A stretch of 46,410 nucleotides of DNA from the NCBI GenBank assembly GCA_937900485.1, contig CALCEL010000033.1:1-46410 (forward strand), read 5' to 3'. This document shows positions 15,738 to 23,691 of the stretch, in pieces; the first letter of the stretch is position 1; each line of letters starts with the position of its first letter. The notes under the pieces are model-generated. The model saw only the letters and a list, made by a program, of their open reading frames with translations. It did not search any database and was not told where the DNA came from. The position numbers were made by a program, and so were the translations under genes. Source of the DNA: an uncultured Prevotellaceae bacterium. Its GTDB lineage: Bacteria > Bacteroidota > Bacteroidia > Bacteroidales > Bacteroidaceae.

Positions 15738-16514
15738 CTATCTGTTTATGTCATTGAGACTCATGAATCTCGCAGAGATATATTGTGGTATCTTCCAGCA
15801 TATTTTCATGACTTTCAGCATTTTCGGGTGTTTGAACCCGTATTGCTTATAGAGCAACACGTCTTCAGCCCATACATGGCTCATGTGTGCGCCTGTGGTC
15901 GACAGTCCACCCATTCTCATCTTGATGACGTATTCATGGAGGTATGTCACTTTGATGTCTGGATTGAACAGGTATTTGATGAGTAGTTTGGTGTCTGCGG
16001 AGATCTCGAAGCGCTCATCGTAAAGACCATATTTCATCATTGTCTCCTTGCGGATGTATACCGTGGTGTGTAGAGGAAGCCATCCCCATTTTATCTTATT
16101 TCTTGAGAACTCACCTCCGACCCAGTTCCTGCATATCTTGTTAGTGTTGTCTCGTTTGACATACACTCCATCGGCGTAGAGCAGGTCGGCACCCGTCTCT
16201 TTCATGCGGTTGACGATGTGTGATATGGTGTCTGGTGAGACAAGGATGTCGTCAGAGTGTACCAGGCCTATGACATCGCCGGTAGCCATACGTATACCCT
16301 TGTTGATGGCCTCATACATTCCTCGGTCCATCTCGGATATGATTTTCGTGACGCGTCCCCTGTACTCATTCACGATGTTCATGGTGTTGTCCTTAGATGA
16401 GCCGTCCACGATGATATATTCTATGTCATCGTAATTCTGAGCGAGCACGCTTTCTATAGCGTCTCGTATTGTGTCTTCTCTGTTGTAACAGACAGTAATT
16501 ATGCTGACTCTCAT
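15738..16514 (-). CDS. Family 2 glycosyltransferase
   Basis: The 258-residue soluble GT2 enzyme shows RVSIITVCYNREDTI at the start, IIVDGSSKDNT near residue 40, DRGMYEAINKGIRMATGDVIG near 67-87 and the metal-binding LVHSDD near 88-93. This pattern matches the WcaE-like transferases of exopolysaccharide and O-antigen synthesis. The ATG at 16514 has a purine-rich GGAAAAAAG just before it and gives the conserved N-terminus; an ATG 48 bases upstream would add an unsupported tail. No other surface-glycan genes adjoin it. The CotH gene follows 95 bases downstream on the same strand. Substrate unknown. Confidence 0.87.
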   Translation of the reverse strand: MRVSIITVCYNREDTIRDAIESVLAQNYDDIEYIIVDGSSKDNTMNIVNEYRGRVTKIISEMDRGMYEAINKGIRMATGDVIGLVHSDDILVSPDTISHIVNRMKETGADLLYADGVYVKRDNTNKICRNWVGGEFSRNKIKWGWLPLHTTVYIRKETMMKYGLYDERFEISADTKLLIKYLFNPDIKVTYLHEYVIKMRMGGLSTTGAHMSHVWAEDVLLYKQYGFKHPKMLKVMKICWKIPQYISARFMSLNDINR

Positions 16515-16590
16515 CTTTTTTCCTTGAGTTGGACTTTTATTTATGGGACAAATACATGTCACTTATGTATGATTACATGTTTTCGTTATG

Positions 16591-16598
16591 CAAAGTTA
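16591..16598 (-). promoter_or_regulatory. -7 element upstream of the GT2 gene
   Basis: Read on the minus strand this is TAACTTTG, about 77 bases before the start at 16514. No clear TTTG or TTG is seen at the -33 distance, so confidence is moderate. Confidence 0.5.
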
Positions 16599-17142
16599 AA
16601 AAAAATTAATTTAATTACCCATAATAGTCGAATCATTTGTTTTCATTCATGTTATCATAGCTCTTATGACATGATTTTATAAGACTCAACGGACTTGTCT
16701 TTTGACGACATGATGTCTTTTTTAATATTTGTAAATAACAGTGACTTTATTGGGTTGTGACATGCTTTTTCTTATTGTTAATTGTGTTTAATCGTTTTAT
16801 TTGTAAAAAGATATGAACACTTGTTAATTGCGATTGTTGGACTGTGTAACACATTAGGATTTTATACTTACCACATAGCAATACATTTTTTTTCTACTTC
16901 TCTCACCCATTATTTACTTTTGTTTGGTTTTGAAAACGGACATCTCTCCCGATGTCCTTTCAGACATTATCCCTACAATAAATTTAACCTTGCTTCTTTT
17001 CCGCGGCCTGTCTTACTGTTATACGGTCTAATACTTGAATAACTTTTTTTAGGATGGTGTTTCAAATATTGTGGTCATTAACTGTGAGCACGGCCGGCGG
17101 AAAATTCTTTTTGTCTAAATTATATTCTAACCTTTTTTTATT
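16599..17142. other. AT-rich gene-free stretch
   Basis: I see no gene with coding character. One small hairpin is present: GGACATC (16938-16944) pairs with GATGTCC (16951-16957), followed by TTT. It looks like a weak plus-strand terminator. Confidence 0.4.
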
Positions 17143-17517
17143 ATGAGAACATTTTTTTTATCGTTGTTTTTTCTTTTTTTACCTTACACTGGTTTTGCGT
17201 TAATTTCATTACACGAGACAGCGACGGATAATGGTACTGAATTGGTAGAATTACGCAGATATTCATCTGTCACTCCTTCAGGAGGCAAGAAACGTACTGC
17301 CGTTAAGGATGAATTGTTACGTGAGTCTTGGTTTTGCGATGACGTCTATGTTGTGCCTTGTGATGATGACATGGTGGTTCATGTGGAGATATATGATTGT
17401 GACGATGATGCTGTGGTGTTCTCATCCTTCGCTGTTTCTGATGATAATATGAAGTTTTTCCATGTAGGTGTTCTTCCTACAGGTGAATACGTGATTAACG
17501 TTACTATTGGCGATTAG
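17143..17517 (+). CDS. Small secreted protein, DUF3244-like
   Basis: The 124-residue product starts with a hydrophobic signal peptide (MRTFFLSLFFLFLPYTGFA). The mature part is acidic and beta-rich, and it ends with HVGVLPTGEYVINVTIGD. The final strand pattern (LP-x-GEY-x-I-x-V) and the size fit the secreted DUF3244 family of Bacteroidetes, whose function is unknown. Three cysteines lie close together (WFCDD, VPCDDD, YDCDDD). It stands alone: the next gene on the plus strand is more than 9 kb away and a hairpin follows at 17640-17670. Family assignment is tentative; that it is a real secreted protein is fairly likely. Confidence 0.6.
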   Translation: MRTFFLSLFFLFLPYTGFALISLHETATDNGTELVELRRYSSVTPSGGKKRTAVKDELLRESWFCDDVYVVPCDDDMVVHVEIYDCDDDAVVFSSFAVSDDNMKFFHVGVLPTGEYVINVTIGD

Positions 17518-17639
17518 AGGTATTACGCTTCTTTTTCTGTTCAATAGCAACGTGCGTTCTCTGACTTAGTATTGGATTTTCTTTATACGCAATGCGCATA
17601 TTGTTTTTATTTTTTATTCGTGAAAATATGATGAACGAT

Positions 17640-17670
17640 GAGCTGGCTCACTTGTGAGTCAGCTCTTTTT
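17640..17670 (+). terminator. Hairpin terminator
   Basis: GAGCTGGCTCA pairs with TGAGTCAGCTC (one G-T pair) around a CTTG loop, followed by a run of T to 17670. It is the probable end of the transcript from 17143. Confidence 0.75.
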
Positions 17671-17782
17671 ACGTGCTTTATGCGTTTTGTTTTTCTGCTT
17701 TTTTACTCCTTATTCTTTGAATGTTGTGAATGTCAATGTTTTATTGTGTGTTTTGCCTTTCGGAAACTATGAGTTTAGTGGG

Positions 17783-18080
17783 GGAATAATGGACAATATA
17801 GGCGTGTAACCAAATTTCCTATGCCTGTTTTTTGTGGAAAATAGGTTAACTTGCTGATAATCTTAAAACAAGATGTTTAAATACTTTTGGTCTCTTTTTT
17901 GAAATTCTTAGGTTAGGATATAGTCTATACGTAGGTCTGAGAATTTAAAAATCCTAACCTGAACTTTTCATCGTCCTAACCTGAGATTTTCAGACGCCGA
18001 ATAAGCCACGGGAAAATTCCGGAAGTCATTTTTTCGTTGTCTAGTGTCAATGAAAAAAGAGGAGTTTTGAACAGTGAAAA
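17783..18080 (+). repeat. 298-bp dispersed repeat, copy A
   Basis: It aligns base for base, without net gaps, to 29223-29520 (constant offset 11440). By hand count the last 180 bases differ at 22 positions (about 88% identity). It contains AGGTTAGGATA (17910-17920) and the inverted ATCCTAACCT (17951-17960) and GTCCTAACCT (17973-17982). An 11-bp hairpin can therefore form. No convincing gene is inside. Confidence 0.85.
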
Positions 18081-18534
18081 TTGCTAATGCCGATTGGAAT
18101 TTTGGTTGTCTTTTTAATCTTTCCGCAATGTTCTTCCGCTGATGTTTTATGCCTTTTTCGACTATGGGCGACAAAACTGTAAATTATTGTCACCTTGTGT
18201 TTTACCTTTTGTGTTAGTGTCTTATACCTACGGTATTGGTTCGGCGGATTTCATCGGAGTGCGGGAAAAGAAAGAGCGTGGAGAACATTGTCCCCACGCT
18301 TTTCTTCATACAATCATACATGAAAAGTTTCAAATACATCAAAATGATTATAGGCCAATCTTTCTGCGATGTTTTTTGGGAAGTCTAAATTCGGATAATT
18401 TTCTTATTATTATTGCGTTTATATCTTCATAACTTAGAATCCCGAATATCTTGCACGGAAAAAACATTTTTTTTATATTTTTATGTACGATTTTTTATTT
18501 TTCGGCAAGCGACGTTAAACCACTCACATAGTGA
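18081..18534. other. Gene-free stretch with one terminator-like hairpin
   Basis: No gene is supported. AGCGTGG (18275-18281) pairs with CCACGCT (18294-18300) followed by TTTCTTC, a terminator shape on the plus strand with no recognised gene before it. A short unannotated transcript ending near 18306 is possible, but I find no complete promoter. Confidence 0.35.
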
Positions 18535-20907
18535 TTAGTTTATTGAGAACTTCAGGTCCACTCCCACTTGTTGTGGCTTGCCGTGTTGCTCAAATCCTCT
18601 GCTCATGCTCTCAAAATAGAAGGTGTTGTATTTAGTGTCGAACAGGTTTCGTCCCCAAAGAGTCATGTCGAAATACTTGGTCGTGATCTCTATTCTGGCA
18701 CCTGCGAGTGAGTAGAATTTCTGGTAAGCGTTATTGCTCTCTGTCCAGTACATCTTACCATTGCCGGTGTAGTTGACAGCTAATGTCAGTCCGTTCAACC
18801 ATGAGTCTTTGATGTTGAAAGTGTATGCAGCCTCGCAGTTCACTGTATGCTCCGGCACGAAAGGAACGTAGTTGTCTGTGTAGTCTTTTCCGTTTCCTCC
18901 GTCGTAGTCGGTGAATACGGCGTGAGTATAACCATAGTTGACATTTATGTTAAGTGGTTTTGTTGGATGCCATCTCACTGATGTCTCCAGTCCGTAGCTC
19001 TTGCTCTTTCCTGCGTTGACCATGATACGTCCCAGACCTGAGTCTGTGAATCGCGCTATCTGCTGGTCTCGTGTGGACATGAAGAACACAGAGGCGTCAA
19101 TCATCAGTGAGCGGTCGAACATTGTAAGGTGGGTGCCAATCTCATAGTTCCACGCTAGCTCAGGTTTGTATGTCACTGTTGTCTTGACATCAGGGTTGTC
19201 ACCGACAGGAATGGAGTTTTCAACCATCATATATGCTATATCCGGCACATTAGGATTCTTGTTCATCTCTTCGAGCAGTGACTCCTGTGTCTGTTTCATC
19301 ATGTCGTTTCTTAATGCTGACTGCAGGATGTCAGAGAACATCTGTACGTTGTATCCGCCAGAACGCATGCCTTCAGAAACAGACAGATAGATATTGTTGC
19401 TGTTGTCGAAGTCGTATTTGAACGCTATTTTCGGAAGTACATGCAAATAGTCGTCGCTGACCTTACCATTATAAATGGCTGACGCCTCCTTGTTAAGTGT
19501 TATTTCTATTGGTGACTCACCCATCTGTGCGCTCATGTCAAATCTGTATTTGAGCATTGACGTGGTGTCATACTCTAATCTCTTATGGTCATAGTTCAGA
19601 CGTGCTCCTGCTATCACCGACAGTTTGTCGGTGATGTGGAACAAGGACTGGTGGAAGACGGCGGCGTTCTGCGTTGGAGTCTCGAATGAGCCTCCCATGT
19701 TGAGGTTGTCCTCGTTGGTTATGGTGATGCCCATGTCGATAATCTTAGGCATGTTGGAGTTAATGGTGTTTTGTAGCCATTCCTTACCTTCGTCGTAGAA
19801 TGTTACCGGAGCGTCTGTGTGAAGTAACTGTGTCATGAATGTCACTCCGTTCAGCCATTCCCATCTTGATGTTTTGGCGGACTTGATAATCAGCTCTTCA
19901 TTGAAGGTGTTGATTTTCTGTTTTTGTGAGAATGAGTAGATGTCTGTCGACAGAAAGTCCTGGTCCATGTACATCCTGTCCTTGATGTTTTGATAGCATG
20001 TGACACTGCTCAATATCACGTCGTCGTTTTTGTATTCGATGTTGAAGCCTGTGTTGAACAGTCCTCTTCGGTAGCTGTGCTCTCTGTTGTTGGTTATCTT
20101 GTCTTTGTTGTCTGCGTATGACTCTGTGTCTGTCAGTGAGCCTACATAATAATAAGGGTATGCACCTTCATCTGAATAGTCGTAACCGGCTGACAATTCC
20201 ATCTTTAACTTGTCTGAAGTACGCAGTATACCGCGGATGCGTCCTCCGCCGGACTGTATGTCGTCCACACTCTTTCCTGTGTAGCTGTTTTTGTAAAATC
20301 CGTCACTGCCCTCGTAGTATCCGGCTGCGGAGAAGGCGAACTTGTCATTCACCTTCTGATAGTGTGACAGTGAGATGTTACGGTGGTTGTCGCCCGATGC
20401 GTATCCGAGTCTCACGTCTGTACCCTGGTGTCTCATCGGTGACTTGGTGTGTACGTTGATAATACCTCCCATGGCGTTAAGTCCGTAGAGAGTGGCTTGA
20501 GGCCCCTTCATCACATCGATACTCTCTATGTCGTAGAGGGTGAAGTCGAAGGATGTTTTGTCCACGTACGGCATATCGTCCACGTATAATCCAATTGCCG
20601 GTGTGTTGATGCGTGAGCCAATTCCTCTTATATATACTGCACTGGTCAACTTGCTTCCGTAGTCAGGCATGAATACATTAGGTACTAACGATGTTATTCC
20701 TTTCAGTGACTTAATCTGTTTGCTCTCGATGTCTTTTGATGTCAGTCTGCTTGCCGACATAGGCTGCTGACGCAGTGACCCTTTTTCTTTTACTGTTGAG
20801 ACTATTTCAATCTCAGATAGTTGTATGTTCCTTGTTGAGTCTTGTTCTTCACCTTTTGATGTTAGTGACAGTGTGAATAGAGAAAATAATAAATAAAGTT
20901 TACCCAT
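18535..20907 (-). CDS. TonB-dependent outer-membrane receptor
   Basis: The 790-residue protein has a short signal peptide (about 1-18) and then a TonB-box-like region. The plug domain (about 45-165) includes YIRGIGSRINTPAIGLYVDDMPY, DVMKGPQATLYGLNAMGG and IINVHTKSP. A 22-strand-type barrel follows and ends with the aromatic-containing strand VGVDLKFSIN. It imports a ligand across the outer membrane with TonB energy. Unlike SusC it has no N-terminal carboxypeptidase-regulatory domain and no SusD partner, and the size is that of iron-siderophore or cobalamin type receptors. The ligand cannot be deduced and no Fur-like site was recognised upstream. It stands alone on the minus strand. Confidence 0.9.
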   Translation of the reverse strand: MGKLYLLFSLFTLSLTSKGEEQDSTRNIQLSEIEIVSTVKEKGSLRQQPMSASRLTSKDIESKQIKSLKGITSLVPNVFMPDYGSKLTSAVYIRGIGSRINTPAIGLYVDDMPYVDKTSFDFTLYDIESIDVMKGPQATLYGLNAMGGIINVHTKSPMRHQGTDVRLGYASGDNHRNISLSHYQKVNDKFAFSAAGYYEGSDGFYKNSYTGKSVDDIQSGGGRIRGILRTSDKLKMELSAGYDYSDEGAYPYYYVGSLTDTESYADNKDKITNNREHSYRRGLFNTGFNIEYKNDDVILSSVTCYQNIKDRMYMDQDFLSTDIYSFSQKQKINTFNEELIIKSAKTSRWEWLNGVTFMTQLLHTDAPVTFYDEGKEWLQNTINSNMPKIIDMGITITNEDNLNMGGSFETPTQNAAVFHQSLFHITDKLSVIAGARLNYDHKRLEYDTTSMLKYRFDMSAQMGESPIEITLNKEASAIYNGKVSDDYLHVLPKIAFKYDFDNSNNIYLSVSEGMRSGGYNVQMFSDILQSALRNDMMKQTQESLLEEMNKNPNVPDIAYMMVENSIPVGDNPDVKTTVTYKPELAWNYEIGTHLTMFDRSLMIDASVFFMSTRDQQIARFTDSGLGRIMVNAGKSKSYGLETSVRWHPTKPLNINVNYGYTHAVFTDYDGGNGKDYTDNYVPFVPEHTVNCEAAYTFNIKDSWLNGLTLAVNYTGNGKMYWTESNNAYQKFYSLAGARIEITTKYFDMTLWGRNLFDTKYNTFYFESMSRGFEQHGKPQQVGVDLKFSIN

Positions 20908-21214
20908 ATAATTGTTAATTTTTTTTCTTTCTTGCTCTGAAAAACATCGCGAAATAACAATATAACGCTAATATTTGCAATACTTATTTGTTATGATTTT
21001 TTGCACAGATGACCTTGCGTGTTCAGCCTACGAACGCATGAACAGATGGGCTGAAGACGTGACATGTATGAATGATGTCGTCATGTTCATTACACGCCTA
21101 CGATGATAAGGTGTTGGGAGGGTAGGGACTGTTATTTGCGTAAGAAAAGTGATGGCTAGCCTCACAAATGATGTTGGAATGATGTGTGATGGTGAAGGAT
21201 GTGACACGTTTCTT
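20908..21214. other. Region upstream of the receptor gene
   Basis: No gene is supported. TTCAGCC (21022-21028) pairs with GGCTGAA (21049-21055). The receptor promoter should lie here, but no full TTTG/TAnnTTTG pair was found on the minus strand. Confidence 0.3.
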
Positions 21215-21397
21215 TAAAATAATATTCCCACACCTCTCGGTGCGGGAATAATCAAATGAAATGTTAATGTGTGTCACTTCATTTAGGGGGAACCTAAGTC
21301 TCACGACCTCTTACTTTCGATATTCCAAAATTCGCAAGTAATGTTCAATAGCATAATATATATATGTGAATATAAATCTATGCTTTGCCCATAGATT
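21215..21397 (-). ncRNA. Candidate structured small RNA, about 180 nt
   Basis: A minus-strand promoter at 21404-21433 would start RNA near 21397, and a hairpin with trailing U residues ends it near 21215. Stems are: 21374-21382 with 21390-21398 (9 bp); 21311-21320 with 21332-21341 (10 bp, one mismatch); 21254-21263 with 21275-21284 (10 bp); 21283-21287 with 21293-21297 (competes with the previous one); and 21225-21234 with 21239-21248 (10 bp, terminator). Two imperfect pairs are G-U in minus-strand RNA but C-A in plus-strand RNA, which supports minus-strand expression. I cannot match it to 6S, SRP, RNase P, tmRNA or a known riboswitch. An attenuated leader of the receptor gene is the main alternative. 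Confidence 0.55.
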
Positions 21398-21403
21398 TTT
21401 AGA

Positions 21404-21433
21404 CAAAGTTAGATGTTTTTAACATTATCGCAA
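21404..21433 (-). promoter_or_regulatory. Promoter of the candidate small RNA
   Basis: On the minus strand, TTG (21433-21431) is followed after 19 bases by TAACTTTG (21411-21404). Confidence 0.65.
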
Positions 21434-21527
21434 TATTTTGATATTGTTTTTTTTGGGGGAGTTACACTTTTAACACTATAACAAACAAATTAGCCAATCT
21501 ATAATACAAAAGGGATAACGCCTTGGT

Positions 21528-21571
21528 GTGTGAAAAATAGTGAGTCAGTAACCTTTTGGCTACCGACTCAC
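21528..21571 (-). terminator. Terminator of the rha operon
   Basis: GTGAGTCAGTAACC (21540-21553) pairs with GGCTACCGACTCAC (21558-21571), with two positions that are G-U or A-C depending on strand. On the minus strand it is followed by TATTTTTCACAC. It lies about 50 bases after the rhaD stop. Confidence 0.75.
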
Positions 21572-21622
21572 TTTGTGTTGAGCTGTCCGTTGTCCGTTGA
21601 TTATGCGGCGAGGACATTTTTA

Positions 21623-22444
21623 TCAGCAAGGACGTTTCTTAGGAAGGTTGAAGACATCCTGCACTTCTTTCATCGCAGCCTCGGTCATACCGTCTGGCTC
21701 TGAGCCCATGGCTCTTGCCGTCATGTATATCGTGGCAGATTTGTTGAGCACGTCTGTCTGGTCGAATGCGTCCATGATGTCTGTTCCCACAGCCACGGTA
21801 CCGTGTTTCTCCCACATCACCACGTCGTGTGTCTTGATCTGCTCCAATGTCGCCTTGGCGAGCTCGACAGAGCTTGGCAGTCCGTAAGGTACTATGCCTA
21901 TGCCGAGCGGAGCGAAAGCCAGTGTCTCTGGTATCATAGACCATAACACACGAGTCATCTCGTCTCCCTTCAGGAAACGCTGTATGTGTGACATGGCCAC
22001 AAGCTCAATAGGATGTGTGTGTAACGTGGCCTTGTACACGCTTCCTGTCTCGAGAAGGTGGTTCTGCAGTATCAAGTGTGTCGGCAGCTCTGATGTAGGT
22101 GACACTGGCTCGTCGGCTATTATCTCGTAGCTGGCGCAGTCATCACATATTCGTATGATGGAGCCGTTTGACATCGGTGCCTTCGACAGGTCGCGCATAC
22201 GTTTTCCTGTTCCCTTACAATAGAAATACTTACCTTTAAGGTAAGGCAGAGTCAGTCCGATCTGCTTTACCGGTGCTATGGCAGGCATTGACTTACAGCT
22301 GTCGTCCATGTACTCAGTGATGTTGACTGTAATGTTACCGCCGTTACGTTCTGCCCATCCTTTTTGCCACAGGTAACCTGTCACCTCCGCAATTTGGTTG
22401 ATCACTTCTGTCAGCTCTTTGCGTCCGTCTAATATTGATGCCAT
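21623..22444 (-). CDS. rhaD: Rhamnulose-1-phosphate aldolase
   Basis: The enzyme splits L-rhamnulose 1-phosphate into dihydroxyacetone phosphate and L-lactaldehyde. The 273-residue class II aldolase shows GWAERNGGNITVN (phosphate-binding, about 29-41), SELPTHLILQNHLL, and the zinc-binding ATLHTHPIELVAMSH (about 139-153). Near residues 210-225, VVMWEKHGTVAVG contributes the third histidine. Length matches E. coli RhaD (274). It is the last gene of the operon, with a 212-base gap after rhaT in which I see no gene, and is followed by a terminator. Confidence 0.94.
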   Translation of the reverse strand: MASILDGRKELTEVINQIAEVTGYLWQKGWAERNGGNITVNITEYMDDSCKSMPAIAPVKQIGLTLPYLKGKYFYCKGTGKRMRDLSKAPMSNGSIIRICDDCASYEIIADEPVSPTSELPTHLILQNHLLETGSVYKATLHTHPIELVAMSHIQRFLKGDEMTRVLWSMIPETLAFAPLGIGIVPYGLPSSVELAKATLEQIKTHDVVMWEKHGTVAVGTDIMDAFDQTDVLNKSATIYMTARAMGSEPDGMTEAAMKEVQDVFNLPKKRPC

Positions 22445-22656
22445 TTTTTTGTTGTTTTGACTGTTTTTGGTCTGTCTGTGCGGTTGCTACCGTCACATAG
22501 GCCTGTGTTTTTGTTTTAAACGCTTATGTCTTATCTCGGTCTTTCTCATTCCCCGTTGTCTGTCTTTCCTTGTGCGCTCAGCGTGAGGTGCGTGTCGTCC
22601 AGCCGAAGGTCTTGAGCAAGATACGAGATAATCATTACACGTGTTTGTCGTTATCC

Positions 22657-23688
22657 TTAAATCAGTTGAGGAAGGAATGTGGATATGATGAGTATCACTA
22701 TTCCAACCACCAGCACATATAATGTCTTCCTTGAGCAGCCCTTCCACTCGTTCAGTATGATGCCCCAGAGATTGGAGAATATCACGTTGAGCGCCATGAG
22801 TATGCAGAAGGCGAATGTGGAGAGCACCGGTGACTCGGTTAGGAATCCCTTACCTAATGAGAGTCCGAAGAACTGACTGTACCAGAGCAGTCCTGCCAAG
22901 AGACAGAACATAGCGTTGTTCGTCCATACTCTGCCTTTGCCGTAGTCACTCCACGTGTGGTTGGTCTGATTCTGGTAGAAGCAGTATGCGGCGTTAGTGA
23001 CAAAGCCACCCAGGGTTACCAGGAAGGTGGCAGGCAGAGTGGCGTACATAGGGTCGGAGTCCGGTAGTTTGATGCCTTCGCCGAACGACAGTCCCACGTT
23101 GAAACATCCGCTCATGAATCCCGCCAGCAGAGCAATGGCTATTCCCTTTGGAAAGTTGAAGTCCTTCACCGCTTCATTGTTTGTGTCATTTGAGAGTGAC
23201 GCTGACTTCATGGAGCCGGCTACACCGATAATGCCAATACCTACCAGTGTGACGAACACACCGATGAGCACTGATGAGGTGAGTTTTGACAATGCGTCAA
23301 TCTCTGGAAAGAAGATGTCTTGGAAGACTGGTCCCATTATCGTGCCGAGACCGGCGCATGTGCCCAAAGCCACGGACTGACCAAGCGCCACGCCAAGGTA
23401 GCGCATTGACAGTCCGAAGGTCAGTCCTCCGACGCCCCACAGCACACCGAAGAATATCGTCATGGAGATATTGAATGAGCTTGTGGTGGCGAACAATTCC
23501 TGCATGGTGTAACCTGTTGGTATGGCCAGCAGTGTGCCGAGGAAAGGCAGCACCAGCCAAGCGAATACACCCTGCACAATCCAGTAGCTTTCCCAGCTCC
23601 AGTCCTTTATCTTATTGATAGGGACGTAGCAGGAACTTTGACAAAACGCACCTACGGCGATTATGAGTAAGCCTATAAAGATATTCAT
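22657..23688 (-). CDS. rhaT: L-rhamnose/proton symporter
   Basis: The 343-residue inner-membrane protein has about ten hydrophobic segments and the RhaT start (FIGLLIIAVGAFCQSSCYVPINKIKDWSWE). Also visible are GVLWGVGGLTFGLSMRYLGVALGQSVALG and AGFMSGCFNVGLSFGE. It imports L-rhamnose with a proton. The start is 3 bases after the rhaA stop, so the two are translated together. The presence of RhaT rather than FucP is usual for Bacteroidetes rhamnose operons. Confidence 0.94.
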   Translation of the reverse strand: MNIFIGLLIIAVGAFCQSSCYVPINKIKDWSWESYWIVQGVFAWLVLPFLGTLLAIPTGYTMQELFATTSSFNISMTIFFGVLWGVGGLTFGLSMRYLGVALGQSVALGTCAGLGTIMGPVFQDIFFPEIDALSKLTSSVLIGVFVTLVGIGIIGVAGSMKSASLSNDTNNEAVKDFNFPKGIAIALLAGFMSGCFNVGLSFGEGIKLPDSDPMYATLPATFLVTLGGFVTNAAYCFYQNQTNHTWSDYGKGRVWTNNAMFCLLAGLLWYSQFFGLSLGKGFLTESPVLSTFAFCILMALNVIFSNLWGIILNEWKGCSRKTLYVLVVGIVILIISTFLPQLI

Positions 23689-23691
23689 GTC

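Noticed and set aside
16782..17042. 86-residue open frame in the AT-rich region
   Set aside because: Composition reflects AT-rich DNA; no domain, promoter or start context was seen.
17968..18174. 68-residue open frame on the minus strand over repeat copy A
   Set aside because: The frame lies largely inside the dispersed repeat, has no signal or domain I recognise, and the matching position in copy B contains different substitutions without sign of coding constraint.
18142..18432. 96-residue open frame on the plus strand
   Set aside because: It crosses a terminator-like hairpin and shows no family features.
18535..20907. TonB-dependent receptor as a SusC-type polysaccharide importer
   Set aside because: It lacks the N-terminal regulatory domain of SusC proteins, is about 200 residues shorter and has no SusD gene next to it.
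20908..21214. Fur box or cobalamin riboswitch upstream of the receptor
   Set aside because: I looked for a GATAATGATAATCATTATC-like site and for cobalamin riboswitch core elements and found no convincing match.
21098..21304. 68-residue open frame on the minus strand
   Set aside because: It runs across the terminator hairpin of the small-RNA candidate and has no coding character.
22445..22656. Possible small gene in the rhaD-rhaT gap
   Set aside because: The only frame here runs into rhaT in another frame and has no recognisable features; the gap is treated as non-coding.
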